NCBI GenBank assembly: GCA_963921425.1
Contig: OY992840.1
Location: 16,036,621 to 16,100,620 of the forward strand
Reading direction: 5' to 3'
Source of the DNA: Dryas octopetala
Lineage: Eukaryota > Streptophyta > Magnoliopsida > Rosales > Rosaceae
Length of the DNA stretch: 64,000 bases
Part shown: piece after piece, positions 23,423-36,444 of the stretch
How positions within the stretch are numbered: position 1 is the first letter of the stretch
Layout: every line of letters begins with the position of its first letter
Position numbers and translations under genes: made by a program
The notes under the pieces: generated by a model
What the model was told of the DNA's origin: nothing
The model's database searches: none
Seen by the model: only the letters and a program-made list of their open reading frames with translations

Positions 23423-26291
23423 GTTAACTTAATCAAATTGAATTCCCACACCTGCCACAAATATATCAAGGAAATCAACTGTTTCAGAAAATAAGTTTGA
23501 ATTAAAACCATAGTATGGAACATAAGAATATCATATAATAGTTGAAGTTAAAATAGTTTAATATACGAGAAAAATCATACACTGTCCTTCCAGAAATCTG
23601 CAAGATGCAATACGTGGTGAAGAGAAGCGAAACTAACGAAAACCTCAGACGTTATTTGCTTTCCAAAACCAGGACGATGGGAAACACTTAACTGTAGATT
23701 CAAAAAAACATAATTAGTAAGATGCTACACAAATTTGAAAGTCTAAATAACATGTAACATTTGTAGAATAGGACCTATGTAATAACCTTCGAATAGGTGA
23801 TGGTTATTACATGCTATTCCATCACCATTATAGAATAGGACCTATGTAACATTTGTAACTATTACCAGCCTAAATATGAAACACTTCATTCTGTTTGGAA
23901 CTTTATACTCAATGGATGATGCAGCAGAAAGAAAACCACCTCAATCCAAAACAAACCAAAGTTCTTCCATGCGTTAATTCAGTAGTGCCAACCAATAGGG
24001 ACAAACAAAGTAGACAAACCAAAATGATTTTGGAATTTACAAATTTCCCTAGGTGCAATTTAAGGTCACCAAACCATCTTCCAACTGGCAGGTGAAGCTT
24101 GTCAATACAAAAATTCAGACTGGTAAACTAACAGTATATCCTTGAAAGCTGAAAAACAAAGTTTAAAGCCTTCAGACACTGCTTATGATATAAACAAATC
24201 TTTTGTTACAGGTCCTAATAGCATCATACAACTATGTCATCAGATTACAGAACCTAATGCACTTCCGGTCAGATGCCTCCCCATCAAGTACAAACTAAGG
24301 CCCTACCCTTAAAATGGTATGTACCTCCTCTTACAGTTGGACTATAACATGCTATCATCAAAAGGACTAGTTCAACTTGTATGGTTGGACAACAAATCAG
24401 TTCCTAAGCCTCTAAAGCCTCTAACACTGCTTAACCTTCATCATTTACCATAATTGGGCAGGCAAAGTTTCTGCTCACCGTAATCCAATATACTATAATG
24501 TTGAAGCTACACATTTATCATCTGAAAGTTTGCTTATGCAAGCATATTTGACAATTGACAAAAATAGAAATACCCCTGAATTGTACATAAAAATGAAAGA
24601 TCACACTCATAGGACAATCTTAAACTCCACAACAGCAATTAAAGCTGTAATGGGTCATCACAATATGATCAAAAAATTGCAATGCGACTGTCTAATCCAC
24701 AATATGCCCCTCAATAAAGTCAAGGATGACAACAGTAAAACTTTGAGCAACAATGCGTTCAATACCAAATGCACTGAAAAAAGCAAAGATTACAAATTTC
24801 CTTCCTTCTTAACCATGTCTTTGACATCCCCAGTTTAAGGCATATGACCCCCAAAAAACAAAAGTGTCTAAAAAAACCGACACTAGAAGTTCGTCATTCA
24901 AGGTCAAAAGTGCTGTGAAGTCTAAACATTCTGCGTTTAAGCTGTTAAGCTGTAATCATATTAAGATCTACGGCCAACCCAGACAACCATAAACGAAGAA
25001 TAAAGAAAAGCTTTGCTCTTTTACATTGCTAATAAAGAAAATACAGAGAAAATGAAAACTGGGTATCTTACAAGAGCTACTCATTTAACGGGTCGACCCT
25101 TGTCTTGTCTGATTGGAGATTCGCGAGAACCAAACAGAAAAAGGAGATGGGGAAAAACGAGAAAATCAATTGGAGAAGAAGACGATGAAACTACGGAGGC
25201 AGAAAAAGGGAGAGAGTTCGGGGTGAAATGGTGAATGTCGACACATTCAGAGCACGTGTTTAAATGCGAGAGTTATTACGTGGCAAGCAAGACTTGAGGT
25301 GGTCTAAATTTAAGTAATTATGTGGTTGCTAAATAATTTAATTGATAATTACCGAGTAAAAATAATTTATTTGCCAATAACTTATTTATGGTTTCTTATC
25401 CAATTACGTTTTCCTTTTTGTTGGTCATTGAAGGATTACTCTTTTTTCCTGATTTAAAAGAAAAAACTACAACTTTTTCTTAAATATATTTTACCCTTTT
25501 TTTCAGTGAAAATGGACTTCATAGATGAGATAACCATTTATATCATTATATTTGGTATAATGGAAAAATTGGTAGATTCTGAGTTCTGACCAAAATAACA
25601 AAAGGAAACATTGGTAGATTGGAATCGACATTATTTGTTAGTTGTTACTATATATAATTTGGGAACAATATTTCCATTCTCCAAAATAATGGGATGAGCC
25701 TTTTTGAATTAGAAGCAAAGAATGTGACATACATTCTAACCATTAAAAAAAAAAATAATAAAAATTCCAAGAGGAGAGTCAAATTTGAAACCTCTCCTAG
25801 TTAGTAAATCCCTTGTTGGAGCATATCCCTTGCTACAAAATATTATACTTTTGAAAGAGGGGAAGAAGTGAAAAAGCAAAAGGCACCGTTTGTATTAACC
25901 AAGAAAAGTTAAAAACAATAAAGCTATATGTTAGAATCTTAGCAAACCATGGAAGCAAATTCAAGCAATCCATGATGGGCTAGGGAACAAAGTAGGTTTT
26001 CATTTTTGGTAAACCCTCCAAAAACTGTACCAACTAAAGGGTCATACGAACCTTCATAATTTAATGCAGTTGTAGGTGGTTGGTGGCTTACAATTAGTGT
26101 GAAGGCAAACATGGGTGATAGAGAGCCAGAGACAAGGGATTGGGATTGTTATTTATTTAGCCCAGAAGTAATAGGATTCATGTATCACGTAATAATTGCT
26201 TCTACTACATGATTTCGCTTCAAAATGAATGAAACAGCATTGTATATGTAATAATGAAACAATAACATGAAATAAGTTATCAGTAGTTCAA
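23423..26291. other. E2 leader/intron and promoter, then space before the HIG1 gene
   Basis: The first 1.8 kb is probably the E2 5'-untranslated intron and leader, with a pyrimidine-rich leader (minus strand) near 25100-25240. The rest is AT-rich without a gene. Confidence 0.5.
23753..23856. repeat. Small insertion-like unit flanked by direct repeats
   Basis: TAGAATAGGACCTATGTAA occurs at 23764-23782 and 23831-23849, and ATGTAACATTTGTA occurs at both outer edges. The middle holds inverted pieces GTAATAACC/GGTTATTAC and GGTGATGG/CCATCACC. This resembles a small MITE-like insertion or a slippage product inside the E2 leader intron. Confidence 0.5.
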
Positions 26292-27956
26292 TTAACTTGA
26301 TTTCCATGGATTCTCCCCATAGTAGTATGCACTGCCAACCATAAGAGCTACTGTGGCACCTTGCATGACCACACGAGCTCTCATTAGCTTCTGCCCCAAC
26401 TGAGAATTGCCTTGCCTGAAACTGATTAATCCCGCCGTCAGCACACCAGCAGTCAAAAACGCCCCTGAAAAGTTCAGTTCTATAAGATTAACAGAAATGG
26501 TATGGATTAAAATGAAAAGTACAAGTAAAACAAGGATGTTCAAGATCATCAGAAAGTCAGCTTTGGAAGTAGAAAATTATCTGCGCAAGTAATTTTGAAA
26601 GACATGCAGCAGAAAAATGATCAGACAACCAACCAACTCAAGACTGAAACACCATGCAAGCACAATCCCTGCATGAATAAGAGCATAAGCATTTCAACCT
26701 GTAGCCATTCGAAACTAACAGCTACAGATTCTTAGAAAATCTTCTTCTGCATTCTTCCAAATTCTTCAAAAAATAATGAGCCAAACTCCAAAATCCAAAT
26801 ACTACACCTAACTTGGCTGTAGCACTACTGCTTGTAGGCTGTAAGCAACTCTCTAACTGTCTCACAATACACCATGATATCAACAAGATAACAACTTTGT
26901 TTCCCACATGCCTCTATAGAGTCTAGACACTAAAATGAAAGTAAGAGGGGATCCAGAAAGAAAATCAATTTGACATCATTTTAGTTCCTAATTATCAAAC
27001 TAAAGTATTTAAACACTCATTGGCTATAACCATACACAAAAGAGAACAAATACTTTTTTCTTTTCCAAGAAAAAGTTCAAAGGAAACAAATAGGGAGGCA
27101 TGAAGTCCAGAACTTAAAAATACACATTGCACAAGCCTTCCAAACAGAAATTCATCCTCCTCATCCCAACCTAAAAAGTTCCTCCAAAATTAAAATCCCA
27201 ATGCATCTCATTCTATTCCACGAAATCCACTGCACACACATCTCCAATTGTTGTAATCTCTATTACCAGAGTTTGCTAGTACCCAAGTGACTTCAACCCC
27301 GCAATCTACAAAGCATTTGTCCATAGCACACTTACATATTCTCTTACTTTTTCCCTCACTTTCTCATTTTGTAAGACAACAATGATCATTAGTCTAAACC
27401 TGATTGAATATCAAGTTTGGAGCCAGAAAGGAGCAACACTCATCGATTACGCATACTAACAGAAGTCTCATGCCTAACCTTTTTCCAGGTCACCACGCTA
27501 ATCAAAAAGAACCCTAATGATGTCATAATGACAAAACTTTCTTGCATCCTGCTTAAGAGGCATAGTTTTTACGGTAATATATATTAAACAAACCTTCTTT
27601 GTAAAATAAATACGTAGCTACTGCACCGGATACTCATACTACAAACCAAAACCAAAACCAATTATTAGTTTGATTTAATTTTTTTCCGCTATAAAATATT
27701 AAAAAAAAATTCCAATACCATATAATCCCAAATCCACCAAAAATTTAAACAATACGTGGGTAAAACTCACCAAAAACCAAACTTTACTCTCACACACACA
27801 TAATCAAAACCAAACTAATCCTCAAAAATTCGAACAAACAAATTCTATCAAATAATGGAGGAATCGAAAAGGAAGATTACCAACTGGTACAAAAGGGTTT
27901 CTGACCCGCTTCTTCTCCACAAAGAACTCTTCTAAACTGGGATCAACCTCACCCAT
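26292..27956 (-). CDS. HIG1-domain mitochondrial protein
   Basis: Two exons, 27956-27881 and 26464-26292, joined by a GT-AG intron of about 1.4 kb, giving 82 aa. The protein starts MGEVDPSLEEFFVEKKRVRNPFVPVG. It then has two short hydrophobic helices (AFLTAGVLTAGLISF and ATVALMVGSAYYYG) separated by a basic stretch, QLGQKLMRARVVMQG. This is the hypoxia-induced HIG1 fold, as in plant HIGD proteins and yeast Rcf factors, which sit in the mitochondrial inner membrane and influence respiratory supercomplexes. Length and motifs fit the family. It is transcribed away from the WAT1 gene from a shared 0.4-kb interval. Confidence 0.88.
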
Positions 27957-28388
27957 CTTCTCCATATAAATAAATGTCAGTCGCAGAGAAAATGGTTCGG
28001 ACTTCCGAACCCGAATGAATTTGAAACTGGGAGTGGAAGGAGAAGTAATTAGAGACGGTGAAACCGTGAAAGTCGAAGAAAATGGAATAGTGCACCGACG
28101 GGCGGTCGGGCGGGTAGTACTTTTGGGCTTTGTTTAGCTGGTTATTGTGGGCTTGGACCTGCCTTCTATAAGTAGAAATATAAGCCCAACAAGGGCCTAC
28201 TTCTCTTAACAAAACGAAGTAAACGACTAAACGTTGTTAAAAAGTTACCATTATTGTTTTTGTTTTATTATTCTACTTTTTTTTGGCCAAGGTTTTATTA
28301 TTCTACTTGGTCTATAAAGAAGCAATGATTTCACTCACCCTCTCTCTCACTGGTTACCCCTGCCATTTGTGTGGAGAGAGAGAGAGAG
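27957..28388. promoter_or_regulatory. Shared head-to-head promoter interval (HIG1 / WAT1)
   Basis: Only 432 bp separate the ATG of the HIG1 gene (minus) and the ATG of the WAT1 gene (plus). Both leaders and promoters must lie here. A duplicated GGTTTTATTATTCTACTT-type segment occurs near 28263-28308. Confidence 0.6.
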
Positions 28389-31203
28389 ATGGGGATGAAG
28401 ACTTATTTGGTGGAATTGGTGCCATTTGCAGCAATGGTGATGGTGGAGTGTTTGGATGTGGGGTTGACCACACTGAGCAAAGCAGCCATGTCCAGAGGAA
28501 TGAGTCACTTGGTCTTTGTTGTCTACTCAAACGCTCTTGCCACTCTCATCCTCCTTCCTTCTTCTTTCATCATCCACAGGTTCTTTCACACTTCATCTTC
28601 CTGTTCTTTCTTAAAAATCCCATCTTCTTAAGTTTGTGTGTTCTGTTTTCTTCTTATTTGCAGAAACAAGAGGCCACCACTCACCTTCTCTGTCCTCTGC
28701 AAATTCTTCCTTCTTAGCCTTGCTGGGTATGCAATTCCATCTAAAGACTTCATCTTGGACCATTACACATGTGGGTTTTGCTGGGTTTTGTTAACTCTGT
28801 TCAGTTTTGCAGAATCACTGTCATGCAGAATTGTGTATTCACTGGAGTGAGCTACAGCTCTCCCACTCTTGCATCTGCCTTGAGCAACTTGGTCCCAGCT
28901 TTCACCTTCTTTCTTGCTGTCATCTTCAGGTACTTGTTCTCTTTTCCTTACACCAGGTAAAGAAAGAAATAGATAAAAAAATTGCCTTGCCTTCAATCAT
29001 TTAAAAGGGTTTGAGGCACAATAAATAAAGCTTCATAACAATTGTAACTTCTGTTAATATCAAAAAATGAGATGGATCCTGGCCAAAAAAAAAAATGAGA
29101 TGGATGATGGATATTTGGGCCTAGTAATAAATTACATTTTGGAGTTTAATGGGGATTTAAGGGAGTTTAAGGAAAGAATTTTGGTAGTAGGAACTTAAGA
29201 TTTTATGTCTGCTTCTAGAATGGAAAAGTTAGATTTGAGAAACTCAAGAAGCCAGATCAAAATCATGGGCACACTGGTATCTATCTCAGGAGCATTGATC
29301 GTCACTCTCTACAAGGGACCTCCGATTGGATCACCAGTTCAATCTATAACAGACTCTTCTCCATCAAATCCATCTTCCTCTACTCTGTTGACATCAATGA
29401 ATAATTGGATCATTGGAGGCCTTTTTCTTGCAACAGCTAGCATATCTCTTGCAATATGGAATACCGCTCAGGTAATATTCAAAACAGCAAGCCACTGAAA
29501 TGATGTGCAACTCTTCTTTTTTTATTCAAAACCTTTGTGGGTTTGGAGCTGATCTTAGTTCACATTATATCTGAAGGCAGCAATTCTTAAAGGATACCCA
29601 TCAGAGATGACCATAGTCTCCTTCTATTGCTTCTTTGGGACCATTCAATGTGCAATTCTTTCTTTAATTGTAGAAAGAGATCCAAATGCCTGGACACTAA
29701 GACCTGACATTGAGCTCGTCTCCATCTTCTATTCAGTAAGCACATAGGATAAGTTTTGAACCTCTTATAAGTGTTCATATTTATTTGTTTTAAAAGAGCT
29801 TCTAATCTACATCACTTGTTCCTTACTGTACAGGCTGTTTTTGGAAGTGTTATAACATTCTCTGTGCTAACATGGTGCATACAAAAGAAAGGACCTGTAT
29901 TTGTGGCCATGTTCAAACCTTTGGGGATTGCTATTGCTGCCTTAATGGGTGCTATCTTCCTAGGTGACACACTCCATGTTGGAAGGTGACTACCTCTCTC
30001 TTTACTGGCATTATCGGATCATTCTGCTTAGTGTTCTAGTGTCCAAGTTAATTAGGCAAGTTAAATTTAAAATCTCATTAATCAAGAAAATATATAGCTT
30101 TATATAATATAAAGGACGCCCCCAATGTCCTGCTAGTAGGTTGAGACTTCAATTCTTTCATAATTTTCTAATCTAACACATAAAGAGTAATCTATTAGAT
30201 ATCATGCAAAGCATTGACTAGGTATGTACTAAACAAGATATAATAATGGAAAAACAAATGCATAACTTGTGTGATTGGTATGAAAAAATTGACATGTATG
30301 CAATACAAATTGAATTATTTTATGGGAATAATTGCTATGATGGACTAATGACAATCAATGACTCTAAAAGCTAGAAAGATGGTAGTTCAAGTTTGCCATT
30401 CTTTACTTGGGCAGGGTGGTAAGTAATGAGAATGACTTCCATCTGCCAGTCAGATCTGAATGGTTGTTTAGAATTTAAAAGAATAGCACAAAAGGAGTTT
30501 AGAGAAGACTCTACCATAAATATTACATATTACCAAATACCAACCATGGTGAAACTAGTAGAGAAGGGACTCTTTTTACCATTCAATAATACACTTCCAC
30601 ACAAGAAAGTTGCCATGTTGATATTCTTCCTGTATTGTTTTCTTGAAATTCCAAGTCTAGAAGAGATGTGGGATTTTTTTTTTGGCAACAAGTCTGATAG
30701 CAGAGGGATTGGTCATTAGTTAATGTTTATTTATGGATTTGGTCTCATTGAATAAGAAGCCATCTGAATTTAAATTTAAATATCCATCCTAAAATTGAAC
30801 TAGTAAAGTGAAAAAGCAGTCACCAACTTGTATTACAAGATTGCAGAAATCAAGTGGAGAAGTCTCAATTCAAAAGCTACTAAGAAACCAAACTAGCTTT
30901 GCTAAGGAGTATATAAAGCATACAACTATCTTTTCATTTCATAGTATATGATAGCACCCTGAAAGAAAAAAAAGTGATTGATAAATGCAGTGCTTCTTTT
31001 TTCATTTTTTGGCTGGCAGTGTTATTGGAGCAGTGGTAATTGTTGTGGGTTTTTATGGAGTAATATGGGCGCAATCAAAAGAGGAAAAGGGTTTGGACCC
31101 AAAAAAGGAGGAAAACGGTGAATCCCATGAGGATGATGATAGGCTGCAGTCAGCATCACAGTCACAGAAGACGCCTCTGTTGGAAAGCCACACACATGTA
31201 TGA
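28389..31203 (+). CDS. WAT1-related (EamA/nodulin MtN21-type) transporter
   Basis: Seven exons: 28389-28579, 28664-28726, 28813-28929, 29219-29471, 29577-29735, 29834-29985 and 31020-31203. They join in frame to 372 aa, normal for this family. Two EamA halves give about ten transmembrane helices, with signatures such as [35 protein letters not shown] and [11 protein letters not shown]. The charged tail ends in LLESHTHV. Relatives export or move auxin, amino acids or other metabolites across plasma or vacuolar membrane; the substrate here is unknown. The start was placed at ATG 28389, which is fused to a (GA)n tract; a second ATG is at 28395. Intron 6 is unusually long (1.03 kb). Confidence 0.9.
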
Positions 31204-32002
31204 AACAATGTCGCTGCTAAATGCATTCCACATGAATGACAATTTCACCACATAACACGTTTTTAGTGAATCTAGAGCAGCATATTTAAGCCACTGTAAC
31301 TTGTTTCTATGTTGGGAGAACCCACTATGGACCATGGCATAATCAATACATAAAGACAGGCCACCCAACTGATGATGTATATTCGATGTTTCTTTTCTTT
31401 TTTCTCAAATAAAATTTGATAAAGTCAGTCCACAATTCACGATTCATTACTTATTTCTTTGGATTATGACTAGTTTTACTGGCGATCCCTTCCAAATTCT
31501 TCCTAGAAACGAAAAAGAATAAGGTGCTATAGCCAAGTAAGATACTCAAAAGTAAAGGGTTGAGAAGTTCCTTTTTTAAAAAGGCCAATTGATTTTTTTT
31601 TTAACCCTTTTAAAGTCTAAAAGAGCATTCCATTCACATTGGAGACAGTGAGACACTATCAAATAAACATATGTATGCCTCATAATTTATAGCAAACTTG
31701 TATAAATAAACAAAATTTGAGGATCACTGCTCAATTTTATGTCTTCATGCTTACACCCACCCCTTGAAAGGAGAAAAGAAGCAACAATCCCCAATGAGGC
31801 ACCTGCACCTACTGAATTCCGCTGAGACAGTCAACAACTCCAGACGCCCTGCCAGGGAACAATATCTAACAAAACTATGAAAACATAGCTACCAGTACCA
31901 TATCCATCCTCCAGAGCCCTACAATTTCTATTTGAGATGTTGCAGGAGCAGTAGGGGGGCTACAACAAAATAAATATGTAATGCGCCTCCTACGGTCCAA
32001 CC
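31204..32002. other. Convergent intergenic space (WAT1 / DEG9)
   Basis: This contains the 3' ends of both genes, with no other feature. Confidence 0.6.
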
Positions 32003-32144
32003 TCAAGTCTTCAGATCATCTGACATTGCTGACGGTATACAATGTGTAGCAAGAATATCTAGAGTAGCTGCTTTTGCAGTCACTGTTCGGAGGACCACGG
32101 TCTGCATAAACACCAATATGATGCTGACAGTAAGCACACATACA

Positions 32145-32201
<57 letters not shown>

Positions 32202-35200
32202 CTGTTGGTATTCTAAATCAAATTTCAAAAATTCATCCTCACAACTCTCTACCATGCTGGACAACCCCTTCAGATTCTTCACAGGCTTACCATTGAAAGC
32301 AAGAACCTACACAAACATACAGAGTAAGTCATTCACAGCAGGCTATTTTAAGTATTTCAGCTACTAACATCCAAAAATAAACAATAAAGTAAAAGCCCAG
32401 CAGAGTCCCAACCCTGACCTGGGTGTTAACTATGTCTTCATATCCTATGTTGATATCAGCCACAAGCACCTGAAAGAAATATCCAGATTGTGGGGGCGGG
32501 GGGAAGTCAGTACAGCATCAACAGAACTACCCTACCATGATAGAAATAGCTGTGTGTGTGTGTGAGAGAGAGAGAACCTGAGAAACCACGACAAGCTGCT
32601 CGTCTGGTGACTCTGGCAAAGAATGCAGCATTTTGTCCAAAAGCTTGACAGGAGCTTCAAATTCATAATCCTTTCCATACTGTAAATACAAGCAGAAAGA
32701 GTTGAATAATGTGATAGCATGCAGAAACTTGACCTTAATTTCAGATGTTTTTAGTAAAATATATCAGCCAGAACCATCAAGAAGATTAGGTGATAGAAAC
32801 AGGTTTAAGATAACTATTCATTCAAAAACACAAAAAAATATCAAGCAGGGGGAATTATGGGTGAACTACTAACCTCAGATCGAAGATACGGAACAGAGAC
32901 AGCTGTAAAAACAAACCCTGCAATAATATAGTATGAAGGAGGTCTGCCCTTGTTGTGTGCAGGGATTAGCCTTTTGTGGGTTGCAAGTTTGATGTTGTAA
33001 TTGAGAATCTCAGAATTGCGCAGAACTTTAATCGCTGCATTATCTCCACTAAATTTCTGGGAGACGAGGTAACTAAAACCTATGCGTTCTCCATGCCGAA
33101 AAGGAACTGAAAATCATCATGGAAAATGGCAAAGTGCCAAATCACATAGAGTACAACAAGAATTTAAAGGAGGGAAAAAGAGAGAAAGATAGAGCATGTC
33201 ACATAATGTGCAAGTGGGAAATTCAATATTCATCAACACTGTCATAACAACTTAGCAGAGGAATCATAGAATAAATAAATAACAGCAAGAATAACATTAA
33301 GTTCTTTAATGAATGGGAGTTTTTTCCCTAGCAAGAAACAAACTACAGATGTATGTCATAAGCATACACATAATACAATCTATGTATGTAGCAGGAACAT
33401 AAGAAATACACATGCCTGTTCCATCATTGGCAATATTAACTCCATCAAAGCTGAGAATTATATCAGATGGCTTCAAAACCTGAGATTCCGGTGCAGTGGG
33501 ATCAATTCTTCTAATACGAACACCCTTCTGATCAGTTTTCATGCCCATTGCCATACGCAAATCAGGATTTTCCATTTTCTGCCACTCAACCCCAAGAATT
33601 GGAAACCCTGGCACATAATGGACAATCATAAGATGCAAAGTATGGGAAACACTGATAATAATAAGTACTTGCCAGTTTGCCACTGTGACCATCATAGATT
33701 CGTAACTATGTTATGTAGGAAAAAACATATGCCAATCACAATTTATAAATGTTAACTTAAACACATCAACATGTAACAAACTTACCCGTATATGCTCCAT
33801 TCTTCTCATAATCTTGGATAAAGTGCATAATGACTGGTGTAGGTATGACATAACCAATATTCTCCGCATCTTCATGTTTAAGGGACTGAAATGCAATACC
33901 CACACAGTTTCCCTTATCATTAAAAGCAGGCCCACCTGAGTTTCCAGAGTTTATGGCAGCATCTATCTGGAAAAAGCCAAAGAGAAAGAAACAGGACATT
34001 AACACAATTGCACAAATGTTCAACAAGTAAGCAACATGTCCACCAACAATGCTTGAGTGACATTCTCACAACCTGCAAACCTAGAAGTTCAGTGGACCCA
34101 TGAACATAGGATAGAATCTCTATTCGTGATACAACACCACTCGTCACTGAAATTGTGTCTCCCCCGATTGGGTAACCCACAACAGTCACAGCATCTTGAA
34201 GCGCCGGCAAATCCCCAAATTCCACTGGTGACACTCCTTCCCAAAATTCGTCGTCATCAACAGTAAGCATGGCTGCAACATCACATAAACAACACTTACA
34301 TGTAACACATATTCCATCATACAAATCCAAATAGGTTTATGTAGTTTCCAACAATTGCTTTGCATAATGTGTTCATCCAACTCACTCACAATCCTTCCAT
34401 CTCCACCCATGTTGAGATTATTTCACACCTTCCCCCACCATCACATATGACTAAATCCATCCCATGCAAAGTTTTCTAACCCGGGAAAAACCTTAGAATC
34501 CGTCTTTTTTGGACCGAAAGGGCGGCGCGAAAACCCTTAGTTTTTCACCCCTAAGCCTTCATTTACTATGTGGTTCATTTTTAGCTTTTGTCTATCTTTT
34601 ATCATTTTCAGCTCATGGAGATTCTCCTCACCTTCTAAAAAATAATCACTTTCTACGTTTTTACCTTACAGAACTAACAGTAAAATACCCAAATTGAACA
34701 AGTCCTTGAGCAGAAAGTATGAGGCTTTTCAACACAATATACCATTCCAAACACCATGAAGCAGTGAAAATTCAAAATTACTAACAATGATAATCAGAAG
34801 AAAGCAAAAAACAAAAGCTTCAAGCTTTGAATACCAATGTCGCACTCAGTGCCAATGGCTAGAACGGTGGCCAAGTACTTAGTATCAGAGCCACGCTTCT
34901 TGAGCTTGACTTGCGTATAATGCTCCACAGAATGTGCATTGGTGAGCACCCTCTTACCACCTATCACAAACCCACTACTGCTAGAGCTGTACTGCCTCTT
35001 CCTCTGCCACGGCAGAGAGAAATTCGGCTCCGTGTGCACGCAAAACACCTTCACCACCGCATCCATGGCCGGCACCGCCCTCGCCGCGCCCTCCCACACC
35101 GTTTCGGGATCGGAAACGGCCACGGAGGGCCCCACGGGCACTTTATGCTCGCCATTGTCGACTGCCCGGGGGGCTCTCCTCGAAGGGGACATGACCGCCG

Positions 35201-35435
35201 TGTCGAGGTTGTCGGAGAGCTTGGGGTGCTTCTTGGGTCGGCCGCGGCGGCGACCGTCGTTGTGGTTGTGAGGGGCTTTGGGCTGCTCGATTATTTCGAC
35301 GTTGCTGACTGAGAAGACGTCGTCGTCCATTGCGGTGGTTGTTGGTGGTGGCGGTGATATGGTGGAGGTGGTAGTGGTCGGGAAATCTAGGGTTTCGGGA
35401 ATGGGGTTTTTGGGCTTACGGCCTCGTTTGCCCAT
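32003..35435 (-). CDS. DEG9: DEG9 (DegP9) nuclear serine protease
   Basis: Nine exons: 35435-34835, 34272-34073, 33966-33786, 33607-33416, 33106-32874, 32679-32578, 32469-32419, 32306-32202 and 32101-32003. The sum is 587 aa, against about 592 in Arabidopsis DEG9. The trypsin-like domain has His168 (LTNAHSVEH), Asp199 (ECDIAML) and Ser277 (NSGNSGG). Two PDZ-type regions follow, and the end is SAMSDDLKT as in the family. The N-terminus carries AT-hook-like RGRKP and RRRGRPKKH, fitting a nuclear or nucleolar enzyme. All introns are GT-AG except intron 4, which must use a GC donor (33415-33414) to give DGT-VPFRHG. Introns 6 and 8 start with the same GTTCTCTC repeat tract. The protein degrades nuclear regulators in Arabidopsis; targets here are unknown. 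Confidence 0.93.
32146..32200. repeat. (GT)n(GA)n tract at the donor of DEG9 intron 8
   Basis: A GT run followed by a long GA run directly abuts the splice donor at 32201-32200 (minus strand GTTCTCTC). Confidence 0.9.
32550..32576. repeat. (GT)n(GA)n tract at the donor of DEG9 intron 6
   Basis: This is a shorter copy of the same compound microsatellite, again directly against the donor at 32577-32576. Confidence 0.9.
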
Positions 35436-36444
35436 TGGGTTGGGGTTTTGATTTTTGAATTTTCGAGGGTTTCTGTATGTCTGAGAAAAGTGTGTTGTTA
35501 CTTGTTAATAATGGAAGGATTTACATGAAGAAAGGGAGAGGAAGAAATTGCGGGAAAAAAGGATGCAGAGTCTGCAGACTAATAAAAATGGAGGGAGGCT
35601 GACGTATAAAAATTAAAATAAACCGGAAATCAAAATATAAAAATTGGATTTCAATTTCTTTTTTTCTTTGGCCAAATTTTTTTTTTTGGTGAAGAACTGA
35701 AGACAAATGTGAATATATTCAATAATGCTAGTTGTCTTATATTTTTTTCCCACATTTATATCTTATCTGATATGTCATTACTTTACTAGAATGATTTTTT
35801 TTTTTTTAGGTTTAATTTTTTAAATTTTAGTATCCAATGTATAAATGCCATGTAAGATATTATGAAATTGTGGTATAAAAATATGGTAAGTGTAACATTA
35901 TTGGAATATATTCCACCCTAAAATTTTAGGGTTAGTGACTTAGTGGCATAAAATTTGTGCAATTATATTTTGTAAATTATGTCGTTGAACCGTTATTGAG
36001 GTTATTGAGTTTATTGATTATGCCATATGGCCCATATAAGAGTTTTTCTTTTTTTGACAAAAATAAATGTAGGAAAGTTAGAATAAATTTAAAAAAAATG
36101 CAGGCAGAAGAAATTTTAGGAATGGAAATGTGAAAATAAGTTTCATTTATGTGTAATTTACCATCAAGCGTTGTTTTGGTAATTATAATCAAACTATTTT
36201 AAACTGACAAAAATATTTTTTCAACATAATTTTATTTTGTTGTTTACATAATGATATATTAAATAGTTTAATTTTTGATGAGAAGTGTGATTCGAACAGA
36301 GGAGATTAGATTTATAAGCCATACATGTGTATAATAATAAGAAGTTGAGTTAATTAAATTGCAAACATAATTGAGCATGACAAGAAAATTTGTGCCATCA
36401 TTTTATGATTTTTATCCCATTAGTAATAGTGAATTAAGCTACAT
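35436..36444. other. DEG9 promoter side, AT-rich
   Basis: No gene was seen. T-runs occur near 35677 and 35797. Confidence 0.55.

Noticed and set aside
33309-33755. 148-codon plus-strand frame across DEG9
   Set aside because: It is antisense to DEG9 exon 4 and introns, with no recognisable domain.
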